64,000 nucleotides of DNA from Shewanella glacialimarina (GCF_020511155.1 NZ_CP041216.1:3906001-3970000); one strand, 5' to 3'. Positions 31,993 through 42,286 are shown, counted from the stretch's first letter. Notes: generated by a model not told the origin, from the sequence alone. Numbers and translations are program-made.

Positions 31993-32045
31993 CCTATGTG
32001 CAGATGATCCAGCGAGACGCCGCAAGCACCTCCATGTGAGCTTAA

Positions 32046-32065
32046 CCAAAACATCCATGTTTTGG
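32046..32065. repeat. Perfect hairpin, 9-bp arms
   Basis: CCAAAACAT and ATGTTTTGG separated by CC. No T run follows, so a terminator is unlikely; it reads as part of a palindromic repeat cluster. Confidence 0.55.
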
Positions 32066-32202
32066 ATACTCGCAGGCTCATCTACACCCGAATTTTTCAC
32101 ATCTTCGATTTAACTTCATTTGTAACAATTCCATAAAAAAGCTGAGATGTAAGGTTTGAATTGAGGCCATCGAGACTCTTTATCCCGAGAACCCGTGAGC
32201 TT

Positions 32203-32245
32203 GGCATGGATGCCACGCTAGCTTTCGTTGGGCCAGGGATGGCCC
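32203..32245. repeat. Two adjacent short palindromes
   Basis: GGCATGGATGCC (32203-32214) and GGGCC-AGGGAT-GGCCC (32230-32245). Their closeness and shared GGAT centre suggest a dispersed extragenic palindromic element. Confidence 0.5.
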
Positions 32246-32385
32246 ATCGGAAGCGTTAGGATATTTTTTATATTAGGTGACAATGGCCGAAGCCGATTAA
32301 AATGAAGTTTAAAGCTGGATCGATCCCCATCGAAAATTATGCGCTTTTCAGCATTTTTCGTCTGGGGCGGCAGGGAGATCCAAGA

Positions 32386-32433
32386 GGGTATTGCTGTTGA
32401 TACCCTTTTGGCCGGTGCAGGATGGAATCCTGC
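32386..32433. repeat. Two further short hairpins
   Basis: GGGTAT/ATACCC (32386-32391, 32400-32405) and GCAGGAT/ATCCTGC (32417-32433). The first is followed by TTTT and could end a rightward transcript. Confidence 0.45.
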
Positions 32434-32539
32434 GATGTTAATCCAAACGGAGTTTGGAAATACTGAAATGAAGTAAAATTGAAGAGATGAATGACCCAGT
32501 ATAGATACGACTGAGGGTATCGAAAACAGAGACGTTTGG

Positions 32540-33559
32540 TTAAGCAGCTATTCCTGCTCTGCTAGCTTCAATCGCCGCTATTACATCTTGTGGATTATCA
32601 ACACTCAAATGAATCATACTCATCGGCTCGGGCAATTGCCCCATGCCTCCGTGGTAAATAACAGGCTTTACTAAGTTAAGGGTTAAATTAGTCTGCCCTC
32701 GCCCGATTGAGAGAACCTCAGTATCATCTTTAGTTTCAGACTTCGCTTCTTGATTGAGCATGCAGGAAATATCAGCCATATCTATCACCATAAAACCCCA
32801 TAAGGAGTTATTGATAACAAGCTTATTACGCAGAATATATATCGAGTAGTAACGCGACACTCTATGGTTGGCCACTATCGACATCAAGGTATAACCAATG
32901 AAAGACGATACTATAATGGCCACTAATTGGCTCCACGACTGCAATAACACATAGCAGGTCGTCAATGCAGCAAGACAAGCCAGCACCATGAATGCGACAT
33001 GCCACCTAGAAGCGCTAATAAGCTTGATATGAGCGATTGCGGGTTGTTGATTGCGTGAAAACCTGGGAATAGCATAAAGCCAGTTGGTCGCTTCGCTGGC
33101 AAGAATAAGCGCAAGGGTTAAATTTTTATCATCACCTTCTCGGTAGGTTTCAACTGCGCCGACTCTGGGGTCACCTTTCAGTTTTCTGACCTTAAACAGT
33201 CCGCGAATAACACTGAACATCAAATACAATTGAATAACCAATAACACTGCAATGATAGGGTAGCGCACCCACATCACAAACTCGAAATAATGGCTTAACT
33301 CCGCTGGGTAACTCAATCTTGCTACTAAGCTGCTTAAGCTCAACACCATGATGATTTTCCACAGTTTTTGCTGGCCCACTTTGATGATGCAATACCAATA
33401 CGCAATGGGTAGAAGGATAAAATAGGCGGCAGAAATAGTGCCAAGCAACCATTTTTCATTGTCTGTACTCAAGGAATCGGGTGTAAAATTCACCCCCGCC
33501 ACGAAACACACCAATGCTAATAGCAGAAACAATAAACGAAACTTCACCTGTGAACGCAT
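32540..33559 (-). CDS. Multi-pass membrane protein, unknown function
   Basis: A 339-residue protein I do not recognise. There are about six hydrophobic segments: about residues 8-25, 40-58, 68-82, 93-115, and a pair near 190-230. The soluble C-terminal 100 residues include an SIHLSVDNPQDVIAAIEASR-like end similar in style to PH-type membrane proteins such as the one at 31319. The start ATG 33559 has an AAAGGA site about 9 bases upstream. It faces the repeat island and is followed by no clear terminator. Confidence 0.7.
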   Translation of the reverse strand: MRSQVKFRLLFLLLALVCFVAGVNFTPDSLSTDNEKWLLGTISAAYFILLPIAYWYCIIKVGQQKLWKIIMVLSLSSLVARLSYPAELSHYFEFVMWVRYPIIAVLLVIQLYLMFSVIRGLFKVRKLKGDPRVGAVETYREGDDKNLTLALILASEATNWLYAIPRFSRNQQPAIAHIKLISASRWHVAFMVLACLAALTTCYVLLQSWSQLVAIIVSSFIGYTLMSIVANHRVSRYYSIYILRNKLVINNSLWGFMVIDMADISCMLNQEAKSETKDDTEVLSIGRGQTNLTLNLVKPVIYHGGMGQLPEPMSMIHLSVDNPQDVIAAIEASRAGIAA

Positions 33560-33681
33560 CAAACAATCCTTTTATATTTAAGCACTTAGTAAATTAGGTA
33601 AAGACGATCAGCATATAGACCCACAAATTATTAACAAATTAAATTTGTTAATAATTATGTTTGCTGAGTAATAAACAACAA

Positions 33682-33703
33682 AAAACCGCTAAATAGCGGT
33701 TTT
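33682..33703 (-). terminator. Terminator after ubiA
   Basis: A 9-bp stem (AAAACCGCT with AGCGGTTTT) and 4-base loop, 61 bases beyond the ubiA stop; the minus strand continues in a T-rich run. Confidence 0.85.
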
Positions 33704-33764
33704 GAGTGTATCAAGGTTAATCTTTAACAATTAAAAGACTCGCATTTAAAAACAGCTAACAGGA

Positions 33765-34619
33765 TTAGATGAGGTAGTCGGCAGTTAACGTTAAAAATAA
33801 TACCAAACCGGCCCAGTTATTATTTAAAAAAGCGGTGAAACAAGCTGTGCGTTCACGCCTATAAATCATCCATTGTTGATAACCACTGAAGCCGATAAAA
33901 GCGATAATCCCTAGCGCATATATAAGCCCACGTTCGGCTAATAAGCCCGCCATAATAAAACACCCAAGCGCGGCTAACTGAAACAAGCCAATCCAATGCC
34001 TATCAAAACGACCAAATAAAATGGCGGTAGATTTAATACCAACTTTTACATCATCATCCCTGTCGACCATGGCATACATGGTGTCGTAAGCCACTGTCCA
34101 GCACCAATTGGCCATAAATAGCCACCATGCTTCAACAGGCACAGTGCCTAACTGGGCCGCATAGGCCATTGGAATTGACCAGCTCCATACCACACCCAAA
34201 AACATCTGTGGCATATTAGTCACCCGTTTCATAAACGGATACATCACAGTTAAAATAATGCCGACAACCGAAAGCTGCACCACTAAGGTATTTAACAGCA
34301 GCACCAATGAAAATGCCACTAGGCCTAAAATAGCAAATAAGCTCAGCGCTTCTTTCACGCTGATTTCACCCGAAACCAATGGCCTATTTTGGGTTCGCTC
34401 AACGTGGGCATCTAATTTACGATCGGCAAAATCATTAATAATGCAGCCACAAGCACGCATTATAATCACCCCAACAATAAAGATAACCAACACTTTAATG
34501 TCCGGCATTCCCTTGGCTGCCAGTAACAGCGCCATCAAACACGGCCACAATAACAGTAAAGTTCCTATGGGTCGGTCAATGCGCATTAAGCGTGCATAGG
34601 CGTGCAGTTTTTGTTTCAC
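33765..34619 (-). CDS. ubiA: 4-hydroxybenzoate octaprenyltransferase
   Basis: Membrane prenyltransferase that attaches the octaprenyl tail to 4-hydroxybenzoate in ubiquinone synthesis. The two aspartate-rich motifs [15 protein letters not shown] and [17 protein letters not shown] (shortened NDxxDxxxD and DxxxD) are intact in a polytopic protein. I place the start at GTG 34619, which has AGAAGGA 7-8 bases upstream and lies 17 bases after the uvrD stop, giving 284 residues. The longer ATG at 34676 would overlap uvrD by 40 bases and add 19 polar residues without family support. Confidence 0.93.
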   Translation of the reverse strand: MKQKLHAYARLMRIDRPIGTLLLLWPCLMALLLAAKGMPDIKVLVIFIVGVIIMRACGCIINDFADRKLDAHVERTQNRPLVSGEISVKEALSLFAILGLVAFSLVLLLNTLVVQLSVVGIILTVMYPFMKRVTNMPQMFLGVVWSWSIPMAYAAQLGTVPVEAWWLFMANWCWTVAYDTMYAMVDRDDDVKVGIKSTAILFGRFDRHWIGLFQLAALGCFIMAGLLAERGLIYALGIIAFIGFSGYQQWMIYRRERTACFTAFLNNNWAGLVLFLTLTADYLI

Positions 34620-34636
34620 ATCAAGTTCCTTCTTGC

Positions 34637-36820
34637 TTAACAGGCTTCCAGTTTCGCTAGGCTTACCAGTAACCATTTACTGCCAAAGTCGCGAAAGTTA
34701 ACCTGTACTCGCGCTTTTTCACCTGTGCCTTCAAAGCTTGTCACCACGCCTTCAGAGAACTTAAAATGTTTCACTTTTTGGCCAACACTGAATCCGGTGG
34801 TATTGGCGGGTGATTGGCTAAACCCAGTACTGACGCCTCTGGCGGGAAAACGCTGACTGATTGACGGCGAAACCTGGGCGCGTAGTCGAATTTGCTCAAC
34901 GTATTGCTCAGGTATTTCATTAATAAAACGGGATGGACGGGCGTAATCTTCGCGGCCATAAATTCGTCTGGATTCTGCATAACTGATATACAGCTTCTTC
35001 ATGGCACGGGTCATACCCACATAGCAAAGACGACGTTCTTCATCTAAACGATCGCCTTCATCTAATGCCATTTTACTCGGGAAAAGCCCTTCTTCTACCC
35101 CAGACATAAACACCATTGGAAACTCTAGTCCTTTAGCGGAATGCAAAGTCATTAATTGCACCGCATCAGTAAAGGCATCAGCCTGACCTTCGCCAGCCTC
35201 TAACGCCGCATGGGATAAAAAGGCGTTTAACTCGCCCATATCTTCCAGCTCTTCTGGCATTTCAAAGCTTTTAGCTGCGGTAACTAGCTCATTTAAGTTT
35301 TCTATCCGCGCCTGGGCTTTTTCGCCCTTTTCAGCTTCGTACATGGTCCGTAAACCGGATTGATTAATGACAGTATCCGTCATGCGATACAACAACATAT
35401 CAGCGGTATCTGTGCGCATATTAATCACTAAGTCCATAAAGCCACGCACGGCATTAGCGGCACGACCGGCGAGCACTTTTTCTTCCAATAGACGTAAACT
35501 TGCTTGCCACAAAGTTAATTGTTGTTGCCTTGCGGTAGAGCGCATAATTTCCAGAGTGCGATCGCCAATGCCACGTGTAGGCGTATTCACCACACGTTCA
35601 AAGGCGGCATCATCATCTTTGTTATTGATTAGGCGCATGTAACCCATAGCATCTTTAATTTCTTGACGATCAAAGAAGCGTAAGCCGCCATAAATGCGAT
35701 AAGCGACACCACGATGCAATAAGGCTTCTTCAAGCACACGAGACTGGGCATTGGAGCGGTATAAAATCGCGCAGTCACTTAAGCTGCCGCCCTTTTCTTG
35801 CCAGTCATTAATGCGACCAACAATAAACTTAGCTTCATCCATTTCATTGAAAGCACAGTAAACTGAAATAGGCTCGCCATCTTTATCTTCGGTCCACAGT
35901 TTTTTGCCTAAACGATCGGGGTTATTGGCAATCAAATCGTTAGACGCTTTGAGGATATTGCCGGTCGAGCGGTAGTTTTGCTCTAGGCGAACCGTTTCTG
36001 CACCGGGGAAATCTTTTAAGAAGCGGTGTAAGTTTTCAATTTGAGCGCCGCGCCAGCCGTAAATAGATTGGTCATCATCACCGACAATCATTACATTTGC
36101 GGTATTACCTGCCAGTACGCGGATCCACGCATATTGAATCGCGTTGGTATCTTGAAACTCATCGACTAAGATATGGCGAAACCTGTCCTGATAATGTGCC
36201 AAAATATGTGGTTTATTCAGCCATAACTCATGGGCACGCAATAGAATTTCCGCAAAATCGACTAGACCCGCGCGATCGCAGGACTCTTGATATATTTTGT
36301 AAATATTAAGCAGATTTTGTTCAATCGGAAAGCCACCAGCATCAATATGCTTAGGTCTTAACCCTTGATCTTTTTTGCCATTGATATACGCCTGAGCTTG
36401 TCTTGGAGGATATTGTTTATCATCTAGATTGAGGCTTTTTAAAATGCGCTTTAATAATCTGAGCTGATCGTCAGAATCAATAATCTGAAAGGTTTGCGGT
36501 AAATTAGCATCTTGAAAATGGGTGCGTAAAATTCGATGAGCTAAACCATGGAAGGTGCCTATCCACATGCGTCCCATATTGCTGCCAACTACTTTTTCAA
36601 CACGCTCGCGCATTTCTGCTGCGGCTTTATTGGTAAAAGTGACCGCCAGAATAGAATATGGACTTTGCTGTTCAACCTGCATTAACCAAGCAATACGGTG
36701 GGTTAACACCCGAGTTTTGCCGCTGCCCGCGCCGGCTAATACCAGCATGTTAGATAAAGGTGCGCCGACGGCTTCGCGTTGCTTGTCATTCAGGCCGTCT
36801 AATAATGATGATACGTCCAT
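34637..36820 (-). CDS. uvrD: DNA helicase II UvrD
   Basis: Superfamily 1 3'-to-5' helicase for nucleotide excision and mismatch repair; 727 residues. Walker A AGAGSGKT is at residues 29-36, with [15 protein letters not shown], the [13 protein letters not shown] motif, [29 protein letters not shown] and [15 protein letters not shown] after it in order. The C-terminal 60 residues ([19 protein letters not shown]) form the RNA-polymerase/UvrB-contacting end of the family. I saw no clear LexA box upstream. Confidence 0.98.
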   Translation of the reverse strand: MDVSSLLDGLNDKQREAVGAPLSNMLVLAGAGSGKTRVLTHRIAWLMQVEQQSPYSILAVTFTNKAAAEMRERVEKVVGSNMGRMWIGTFHGLAHRILRTHFQDANLPQTFQIIDSDDQLRLLKRILKSLNLDDKQYPPRQAQAYINGKKDQGLRPKHIDAGGFPIEQNLLNIYKIYQESCDRAGLVDFAEILLRAHELWLNKPHILAHYQDRFRHILVDEFQDTNAIQYAWIRVLAGNTANVMIVGDDDQSIYGWRGAQIENLHRFLKDFPGAETVRLEQNYRSTGNILKASNDLIANNPDRLGKKLWTEDKDGEPISVYCAFNEMDEAKFIVGRINDWQEKGGSLSDCAILYRSNAQSRVLEEALLHRGVAYRIYGGLRFFDRQEIKDAMGYMRLINNKDDDAAFERVVNTPTRGIGDRTLEIMRSTARQQQLTLWQASLRLLEEKVLAGRAANAVRGFMDLVINMRTDTADMLLYRMTDTVINQSGLRTMYEAEKGEKAQARIENLNELVTAAKSFEMPEELEDMGELNAFLSHAALEAGEGQADAFTDAVQLMTLHSAKGLEFPMVFMSGVEEGLFPSKMALDEGDRLDEERRLCYVGMTRAMKKLYISYAESRRIYGREDYARPSRFINEIPEQYVEQIRLRAQVSPSISQRFPARGVSTGFSQSPANTTGFSVGQKVKHFKFSEGVVTSFEGTGEKARVQVNFRDFGSKWLLVSLAKLEAC

Positions 36821-37037
36821 TTTTCCTCCCAGAAATCTGCGCGCATTATAGCGCCAAACGGATACCAGATGCGATGAAAGCCCGTGGATTTATGTCCCAA
36901 TATAATCTTCACTTCCTATAAAGGATTAAAAATGGCTAACTAATGCTCACTTATTGAGTCTTAAGTAGTCATAAATTGACAACAATAGACACTAAAACTA
37001 CTATAATTGTTCATTTATCTAAGCGGGTTATATTAAT

Positions 37038-37910
37038 TTGAACATCAATGATTTAGAGCTATTTATTTTGGTAGCTGAGCAAGGCAGTTTTGCTAAAGCT
37101 GCAGAATCATTGAATACCCGCCGTGCATTAGTCAGTCGCCGCATTGCTGAATTAGAAAAACAACTTGGCGCACCTTTATTCACCCGTACAACTCGGGTTA
37201 TGACGCTCACATCTTCCGGAGAGTTATATTTAGAGCAAGTCGCCCCGCTACTTAAGCAACTTAAAAATGCCTCGTTTATTTTCAAAAATCGCTACAACGA
37301 AATACAAGGGCGTGTTCGCATCGGCTTATTGCCTTTTGTCGATAAGATGTTAGATAAAAAAATCGCTAGTTTTGTGCATGCTTATCCACAAGTGCAATTA
37401 GATATCATGGTGATTTCAGGCGGTTATAAAGATATACATAGATTAGATTTAGATATGGTTATTGATATCAATCAACAGCATGATAGCCAGTTTACGACTC
37501 AGTCATTACTCAGTTTTGAACGCAAGATTTATGCAAGCCCGAGTTACCTTGAAAAATCATCTGTGATAGAAACCGTTGATGATTTGCAGTATCAATCCTT
37601 ACTTGGCTTTAGAAACACTAATGGCTTGGTTGAAGATAAATGGACGTTTCAACAAACCTCAATTACGGCTAACCACAAAGTAATTTGCACTGATTACAAC
37701 TCTTTGTACAACCTATGTTTAGGCGGTGCGGGGATTACGCTGTTACCGCAAACCATTGCTAACGAAGCGATAGCCAACCAACAATTAGTCAATGTGTTAC
37801 CTGAATTGAGCGCAGGCTTTACTGACCTAAATTTAATTTACCCGCATGATGCCCACTTATCTAATGCCGCAAAAGTATTTATAGAGCACCTTACCCGTCC
37901 ACTAAAATAG
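37038..37910 (+). CDS. LysR-family transcriptional regulator
   Basis: A 290-residue DNA-binding regulator. The N-terminal winged HTH (residues 1-60: LELFILVAEQGSFAKAAESL, then RRIAELEKQLGAPLFTRT) is followed by a substrate-binding domain (about 88-285). Translation appears to start at TTG; no ATG or GTG in frame fits the family N-terminus, MNINDLELF. The ribosome-binding site is weak. It has no divergent partner other than uvrD, so its target is unknown. Confidence 0.88.
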   Translation: MNINDLELFILVAEQGSFAKAAESLNTRRALVSRRIAELEKQLGAPLFTRTTRVMTLTSSGELYLEQVAPLLKQLKNASFIFKNRYNEIQGRVRIGLLPFVDKMLDKKIASFVHAYPQVQLDIMVISGGYKDIHRLDLDMVIDINQQHDSQFTTQSLLSFERKIYASPSYLEKSSVIETVDDLQYQSLLGFRNTNGLVEDKWTFQQTSITANHKVICTDYNSLYNLCLGGAGITLLPQTIANEAIANQQLVNVLPELSAGFTDLNLIYPHDAHLSNAAKVFIEHLTRPLK

Positions 37911-38054
37911 TTGTTATAGCTCTAGCACTCAAAAAAAAATGCGGTTTGCTGCAAGGTACTGAGTGCGTTTACGACACTTCACACCTTGCAACAACTGAAT
38001 ATTAAAATTTTATCTCTCTAATACTCATCCCATTTAGCCTAGACTCAACAACCC

Positions 38055-38654
38055 TTAATAGATAACAAGCTGCTGCTCTACTTCATTGGCAGCATATTGC
38101 CAGTGTAAATATTGTGGCTGATTACCGTCATAAAACCAGACAACCGCCATTAAGTCGCGTTGGTGGTTAGCAACCAATAGCGATTCGCTCAGTTGGCCGT
38201 TATCAAGTGCGCCCCTTAATAAACACGATTCATAGTTCACGCTGATGGTTTGTCCTTGCTGCTCAAACTTATCGCACAAAGAAAAATAGCCTCTTTTTCC
38301 GCTGGCGATGTCGACGTTTATCGATAACGTAAATGCGGCTTGCAAATCAAAATCTGGATCCACAATCAAGTCATCAAGTGATGTGGGATCCGGCACAGGC
38401 TCGACAACCGGCGGAGTTGGCGGTATCGGCGGTGTTATGGTGGTAGGTGGCGTCGTTGTTGGCGGTGTGGTTGCCGGAGGCGTCACTTGAACTGCAGGTG
38501 CACTGTCACCACCGCCGCCTCCCCCACAGGCCGTTAACGGTAACAGCAGAGTTAACGTTAATAGGCCAAATAACGGCTTACTTTCACGCTTACTGTTACA
38601 TAATTCTCTTACCTTTGAGCTTATGGTTAATCTGGTCATGTTTGCATATTTCAT
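38055..38654 (-). CDS. Proline/threonine-rich lipoprotein
   Basis: A 199-residue putative lipoprotein. The start ATG 38654 has an AAGGTG site 6-7 bases upstream; a GTG 9 bases earlier is an alternative. The signal is long: 27 basic/polar residues, then a hydrophobic core and lipobox LPLTAC (C43). Six glycines follow the cysteine, then a TPPATTPPTT-type linker (about residues 57-90), then a small domain with two cysteines. Its function is unknown. It lies 52 bases after the GEVED/LruC gene on the same strand, so they may be cotranscribed. Confidence 0.75.
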   Translation of the reverse strand: MKYANMTRLTISSKVRELCNSKRESKPLFGLLTLTLLLPLTACGGGGGGDSAPAVQVTPPATTPPTTTPPTTITPPIPPTPPVVEPVPDPTSLDDLIVDPDFDLQAAFTLSINVDIASGKRGYFSLCDKFEQQGQTISVNYESCLLRGALDNGQLSESLLVANHQRDLMAVVWFYDGNQPQYLHWQYAANEVEQQLVIY

Positions 38655-38706
38655 CTCGTTCACCTTTATTGTGTATTAGGCCAATCATTGCTGATAATTA
38701 CGGGCA

Positions 38707-40887
38707 TTAATCTTCAAAAATTAATGCTTCGATGGCGGTCAGATACCAATAGGGGTTAGTTGTACCACTTGCATCTGCTGCAAAATCAACAAACTCTTGA
38801 TAGCTTCCATCTAAACGCTGTTTTTCAAGTGGATGCTGCCAGGTGTCTGGCACTTCTATGGCCCAACTCATACCATTTTTATCCTGAAAATACTGTCCAG
38901 CCGCCACATTTGAGGCGTCATCACGTTGACCTAAAAAGGCTTGATTGAATAAAGCTGTTGGCGCATGGTTTTTAAGATGAATTTCTAATGCCCGACCAGG
39001 CTCTTTGCCCCCATTAATATTTTTAGCGGCTAATCCATGATCGGTATTGGGTGTAGCGAAGATAAACGGATCGTACGGAAACTCTGGCATTTGGTCTTCA
39101 TCAACCGCATTCACAAACGGTACGGTCATTTGCCAGGTCGCACGATAACTTGTGCCGCAACCAGGCTCGGTTCTGAAATATTCACAACCGTTACCGCGGG
39201 TAGCATGCTGCCAAAGGTCATCAGTAAACTTGAGCACAGCGTTAGTTTGCCCCGTTTCAAGTGGAGATTGGGGTTGTTTTACCCCCTGTAATGTCCAATC
39301 AATGGCTGACTCCTGCACGTTACTGCGCGCAATGCCGGGAAGTTGAACCGCAAAACCATTGTGGTACCAGGCCCCCATGGCAACCAACTGGGCATTAAAT
39401 CCCACGCGACGCACTTGGTTGTTTTTTACAAACTGGGTAATACGTAATTGCATCACTACATCATTCATATCAAAGTCACCTTGATCAGGATATAAATCTT
39501 CATACGCCAATGTGGTAAAACCTGATGATGATGGATAGTAGGTCATGGTGATGCCGGTTTCAGTCACAGTGATAGGGTAATCTTCTACTTCACCGTCACT
39601 GACACCGCCTGTTGGTAAAATATCTGCAACAGAACTTAATCTAAATCTTGACCAGGTTTCGCCCGGCTTTGCCCAGTTAGGCACATTGATTAATAAGGTT
39701 TGCACGCCTGCAGGCATAGCTTTGGCACTAATGATGCGGTCTTCTTGATCAAATTTTCCATCTTGGGCCCAATCAATCCACCCATTTAAAAATCCGCCTT
39801 GCCCTGAGGTAGTGACTAATAAAATCGCTTCTTCACCAATCTCAAATCCCGTGGGCATACTGACACCATCTTCATCATCAATACCATCGCTGCTATCATC
39901 AGATAAAGGAGCTGGCGAACCATCTGCTTCATTATCATTCAATATCCCTAATGTTAATGACTCGATAATCCCGTGACGGGCGCCGTTATCTGCCATTAAG
40001 GTTCCATAACTTGCTGGGGCATCTCCAAAATCGACCGCATCACCCACTGGCACTTCAGCCAAAGCACAGCGCGCACCATCATTAGAGGTTGAAGACGGTC
40101 CATATGAGAACAATTCAGCTTGAGGCGAACTCTGCTCTACATTTAATTTGTACACATTACCTGTGCCATTATTGCTTAAGTATAAATTGCCTTGTGGGTC
40201 AAAAAATTGAGCGCCAAAAGTGAAATTTGTACTGCCAGTGATCACTAGCCCTAAATTTTCAGAGCCACCGGTGGTGGGGTCAATTTTAATTAATTGCCCC
40301 TCTTTACCATTGGTTACCGCATATAAAAAACCATTGGTTGGATGAAAGGCAAAATCAGTAATGTTAAAGCTCGCCTGTGAATTGCTGCCAGGGACTAACG
40401 TCATGGGATGGTTTTGGTCATCTAAATCGACCCGAAATAAACCCACATTTTTGCGATAACCGTACCAGGCGTTTTCTGCTAACGCCACGTCACCGACGAA
40501 GAAGTTACCCGCTGCGGCTGCGGCAGATGGCGCATCTTTGGCTAATGCTAATGGAATAACTTGGTAATCATTCCCAACTTGACCTAGGGTTTGATGCTCG
40601 TAATCCCAGCCATATAAATAATTGTCATTGAAGCTGAAACCTGTGCCATTGAGTGCACCATTAATACCCATATTATCCGACAGAGTGATATAACTACCTG
40701 TGCCCAAATCAACTCCGTAGGCGATGGGTTTAGAGGCAGGAGTTTGAATGATAAATGCTTCGTGGGGACAAGCTTGAAAAGGTTCACTTGCCTGCGCAGA
40801 TTGGGCCAATGCTAACGTTAAAGCCCCTAAGGTAAATAATCCGGATAAGGGATGACGGGTTAACTGAGTTAATGTGACTAATTTCAT
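38707..40887 (-). CDS. Large secreted GEVED- and LruC-domain protein
   Basis: A 726-residue exported protein when started at ATG 40887; the longer ORF adds 79 residues upstream of the signal peptide and is not believed. The signal peptide ends near residue 31 (QSAQAS). The N-terminal part (about 40-290) looks like a repeat-based propeller (LTxVxGSNS, FAFHPTNGFLYAVTNG). A GEVED domain follows at about 385-450 (GFLNGWIDWAQDGKFD, then DGEVEDYPITV). The C-terminal 270 residues are a LruC domain (YEDLYPDQGDFDMNDVVM). Such proteins are cell-surface or secreted; the function here is unknown. Confidence 0.8.
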   Translation of the reverse strand: MKLVTLTQLTRHPLSGLFTLGALTLALAQSAQASEPFQACPHEAFIIQTPASKPIAYGVDLGTGSYITLSDNMGINGALNGTGFSFNDNYLYGWDYEHQTLGQVGNDYQVIPLALAKDAPSAAAAAGNFFVGDVALAENAWYGYRKNVGLFRVDLDDQNHPMTLVPGSNSQASFNITDFAFHPTNGFLYAVTNGKEGQLIKIDPTTGGSENLGLVITGSTNFTFGAQFFDPQGNLYLSNNGTGNVYKLNVEQSSPQAELFSYGPSSTSNDGARCALAEVPVGDAVDFGDAPASYGTLMADNGARHGIIESLTLGILNDNEADGSPAPLSDDSSDGIDDEDGVSMPTGFEIGEEAILLVTTSGQGGFLNGWIDWAQDGKFDQEDRIISAKAMPAGVQTLLINVPNWAKPGETWSRFRLSSVADILPTGGVSDGEVEDYPITVTETGITMTYYPSSSGFTTLAYEDLYPDQGDFDMNDVVMQLRITQFVKNNQVRRVGFNAQLVAMGAWYHNGFAVQLPGIARSNVQESAIDWTLQGVKQPQSPLETGQTNAVLKFTDDLWQHATRGNGCEYFRTEPGCGTSYRATWQMTVPFVNAVDEDQMPEFPYDPFIFATPNTDHGLAAKNINGGKEPGRALEIHLKNHAPTALFNQAFLGQRDDASNVAAGQYFQDKNGMSWAIEVPDTWQHPLEKQRLDGSYQEFVDFAADASGTTNPYWYLTAIEALIFED

Positions 40888-41278
40888 ATTGGTGATCTCA
40901 TCTTTCACTGAACGTAATATACGTACTGCACATAAAATGCCAATATTCAAAGCATTGAAATATATAAGATTATATTTAATCATTATCGATTTATCATTTT
41001 GCAAAATGCGAATAAATTGCAAAAATAGACTTAATCCTCCCAATCGAAACGGTATGGGAATAGGTAATATCACCCTAAGGGTAATAGCTCGACACAGCCC
41101 GTTATCAGAAGCGCGAGAAGTCATTGGGGAGTATTATGGGGAGCATTATTGTGAGTGGAATGTGGGCTTAAATGAGAATAATAATCGGCAAAAATTTTCG
41201 ATCAGATACAGAAAATAGGCTCACAGATATGCGAGCCTATTTTTATTCATAAGATTAAAGATGTTATGCTAAACATCA
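40888..41278. other. Noncoding stretch upstream of the LruC gene
   Basis: 391 bases with no convincing gene. The left part is the leader and promoter region of the LruC gene on the minus strand. A rightward 114-residue ORF over 40874-41218 lacks a ribosome-binding site and antisense-overlaps the LruC signal peptide. A terminator sits at the right end. Confidence 0.55.
41212..41245 (-). terminator. Terminator after the flavin oxidoreductase gene
   Basis: AAAATAGGCTC pairs with GAGCCTATTTT around a 10-base loop, 34 bases beyond the stop at 41279. Both flanks are A/T-rich, so it may work in both directions. Confidence 0.8.
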
Positions 41279-42286
41279 TCACACAACCACTTCGCTTGCT
41301 TCGCGCATTACGCTATGGGCAAATTCCTGCGGCCCTTTGAGTATCGCTCGGCCAACCGCCGCTAAATCAAGCCACTGGTTTTCAATCGCCATATCAATAT
41401 ACTCAGCGGTTTCTATACCACCCACACCAATAATGCACGCCTGTAATCCCGCTTGCTTCAAGAAAGCGGCTTCTTCAACCAAGAAACCTTCACCGCGACG
41501 CTCTTTCGGGCGATTCCAACCACCAATACCAGATGATACATCTAATATCACCACGCCAGCATCAATGAAATATTCACAGGATTCGACAATTTGAGTCTGG
41601 GTAAGCCCTTGTGGATAAAGGTCTTGCCCTGGCACTCTGATCATAATTGATAACTGGGTATGCTGCTTAATTTGTTCGATAATCTCAACGATTAACCGTG
41701 CACGATTAAGCTGAGAACCACCATATTGATCATCGCGTTGATTGGTCAGTGGTGATAAAAACTGGTTCAGACCATAGCCATGGGCGCAATGTAGCTCAAC
41801 AAAATCAAAGCCCGCCAATTCAACCCTTTTGGCTGCATCGACAAATTGCTTTTTCAATACAGCGATGTCGTTTAGCGTCATCATTTTAGGGGTAGGTAAA
41901 ATACGATCATAGGCTGGAACCGTTATCCCTGATGGCCCCATTAAATCAGGGCACACATCAAGCTGCGCTTTACCGCCGCAATGGGTTAATTGTAGGCCAG
42001 CTTTGGCGTCTGTTTGATGAATAGCCTTAGCAATAGCTTTAATTCCATCAATACAATCATCATCATGTACGCCCAACTGATTAGGCTCACTGCGACCTGA
42101 AAACGCTACAAAGCTATATTCAACCATCACTAATGCCGCTTGAGATTGTGCTAGATTGGCATAATGGCGCAGTGTTTTATCTGTTACCTTGCCATCAAGG
42201 GTTGAAGTTTGCGAGGCCATAGGCGCCACCACTAAGCGGTTCTTCAATATATGGTGAGCTATCGGTAAAGCAGAAAAGCGGTTCAT
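41279..42286 (-). CDS. NADH:flavin oxidoreductase (Old Yellow Enzyme family)
   Basis: FMN-dependent ene-reductase relative of 335 residues with a TIM-barrel fold. The opening LKNRLVVAPMASQTST, the active-site-region GLQLTHCGGKA, and ELHCAHGYGLNQFLSP with NQRDDQYGGS are family hallmarks. The catalytic-pair histidine usually found as HAGR is replaced by THCGGK. It has no partner gene. Substrate is unknown. Confidence 0.9.
   Translation of the reverse strand: MNRFSALPIAHHILKNRLVVAPMASQTSTLDGKVTDKTLRHYANLAQSQAALVMVEYSFVAFSGRSEPNQLGVHDDDCIDGIKAIAKAIHQTDAKAGLQLTHCGGKAQLDVCPDLMGPSGITVPAYDRILPTPKMMTLNDIAVLKKQFVDAAKRVELAGFDFVELHCAHGYGLNQFLSPLTNQRDDQYGGSQLNRARLIVEIIEQIKQHTQLSIMIRVPGQDLYPQGLTQTQIVESCEYFIDAGVVILDVSSGIGGWNRPKERRGEGFLVEEAAFLKQAGLQACIIGVGGIETAEYIDMAIENQWLDLAAVGRAILKGPQEFAHSVMREASEVVV

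Larger units (their letters stand above)
31742..32539. other. Repeat- and hairpin-rich noncoding stretch
   Basis: 798 bases without a credible gene. It carries the right copy of the 15-bp direct repeat and at least five short hairpins: 32046-32065, 32203-32214, 32230-32245, 32386-32405 and 32417-32433. Its GC content is higher than neighbouring spacers. A short rightward ORF at about 31725-31946 has no ribosome-binding site and is not believed. Confidence 0.6.

Noticed and set aside
36821..37037. Possible LexA (SOS) box upstream of uvrD
   Set aside because: I looked for CTG-N10-CAG and found no acceptable match in the uvrD upstream region.
37918..38050. Possible small RNA or terminator after the LysR gene
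   Set aside because: An A run and weak dyads are present, but no stem of useful length followed by a T run was found.
38350..38530. Repetitive Thr/Pro codon stretch as a possible CRISPR or tandem repeat
   Set aside because: It is in frame inside the lipoprotein gene and encodes its linker; the units are short and imperfect with no spacers.
40874..41218. 114-residue rightward ORF upstream of the LruC gene
   Set aside because: No ribosome-binding site, antisense to the LruC signal-peptide coding start, basic random-looking composition; a shadow.
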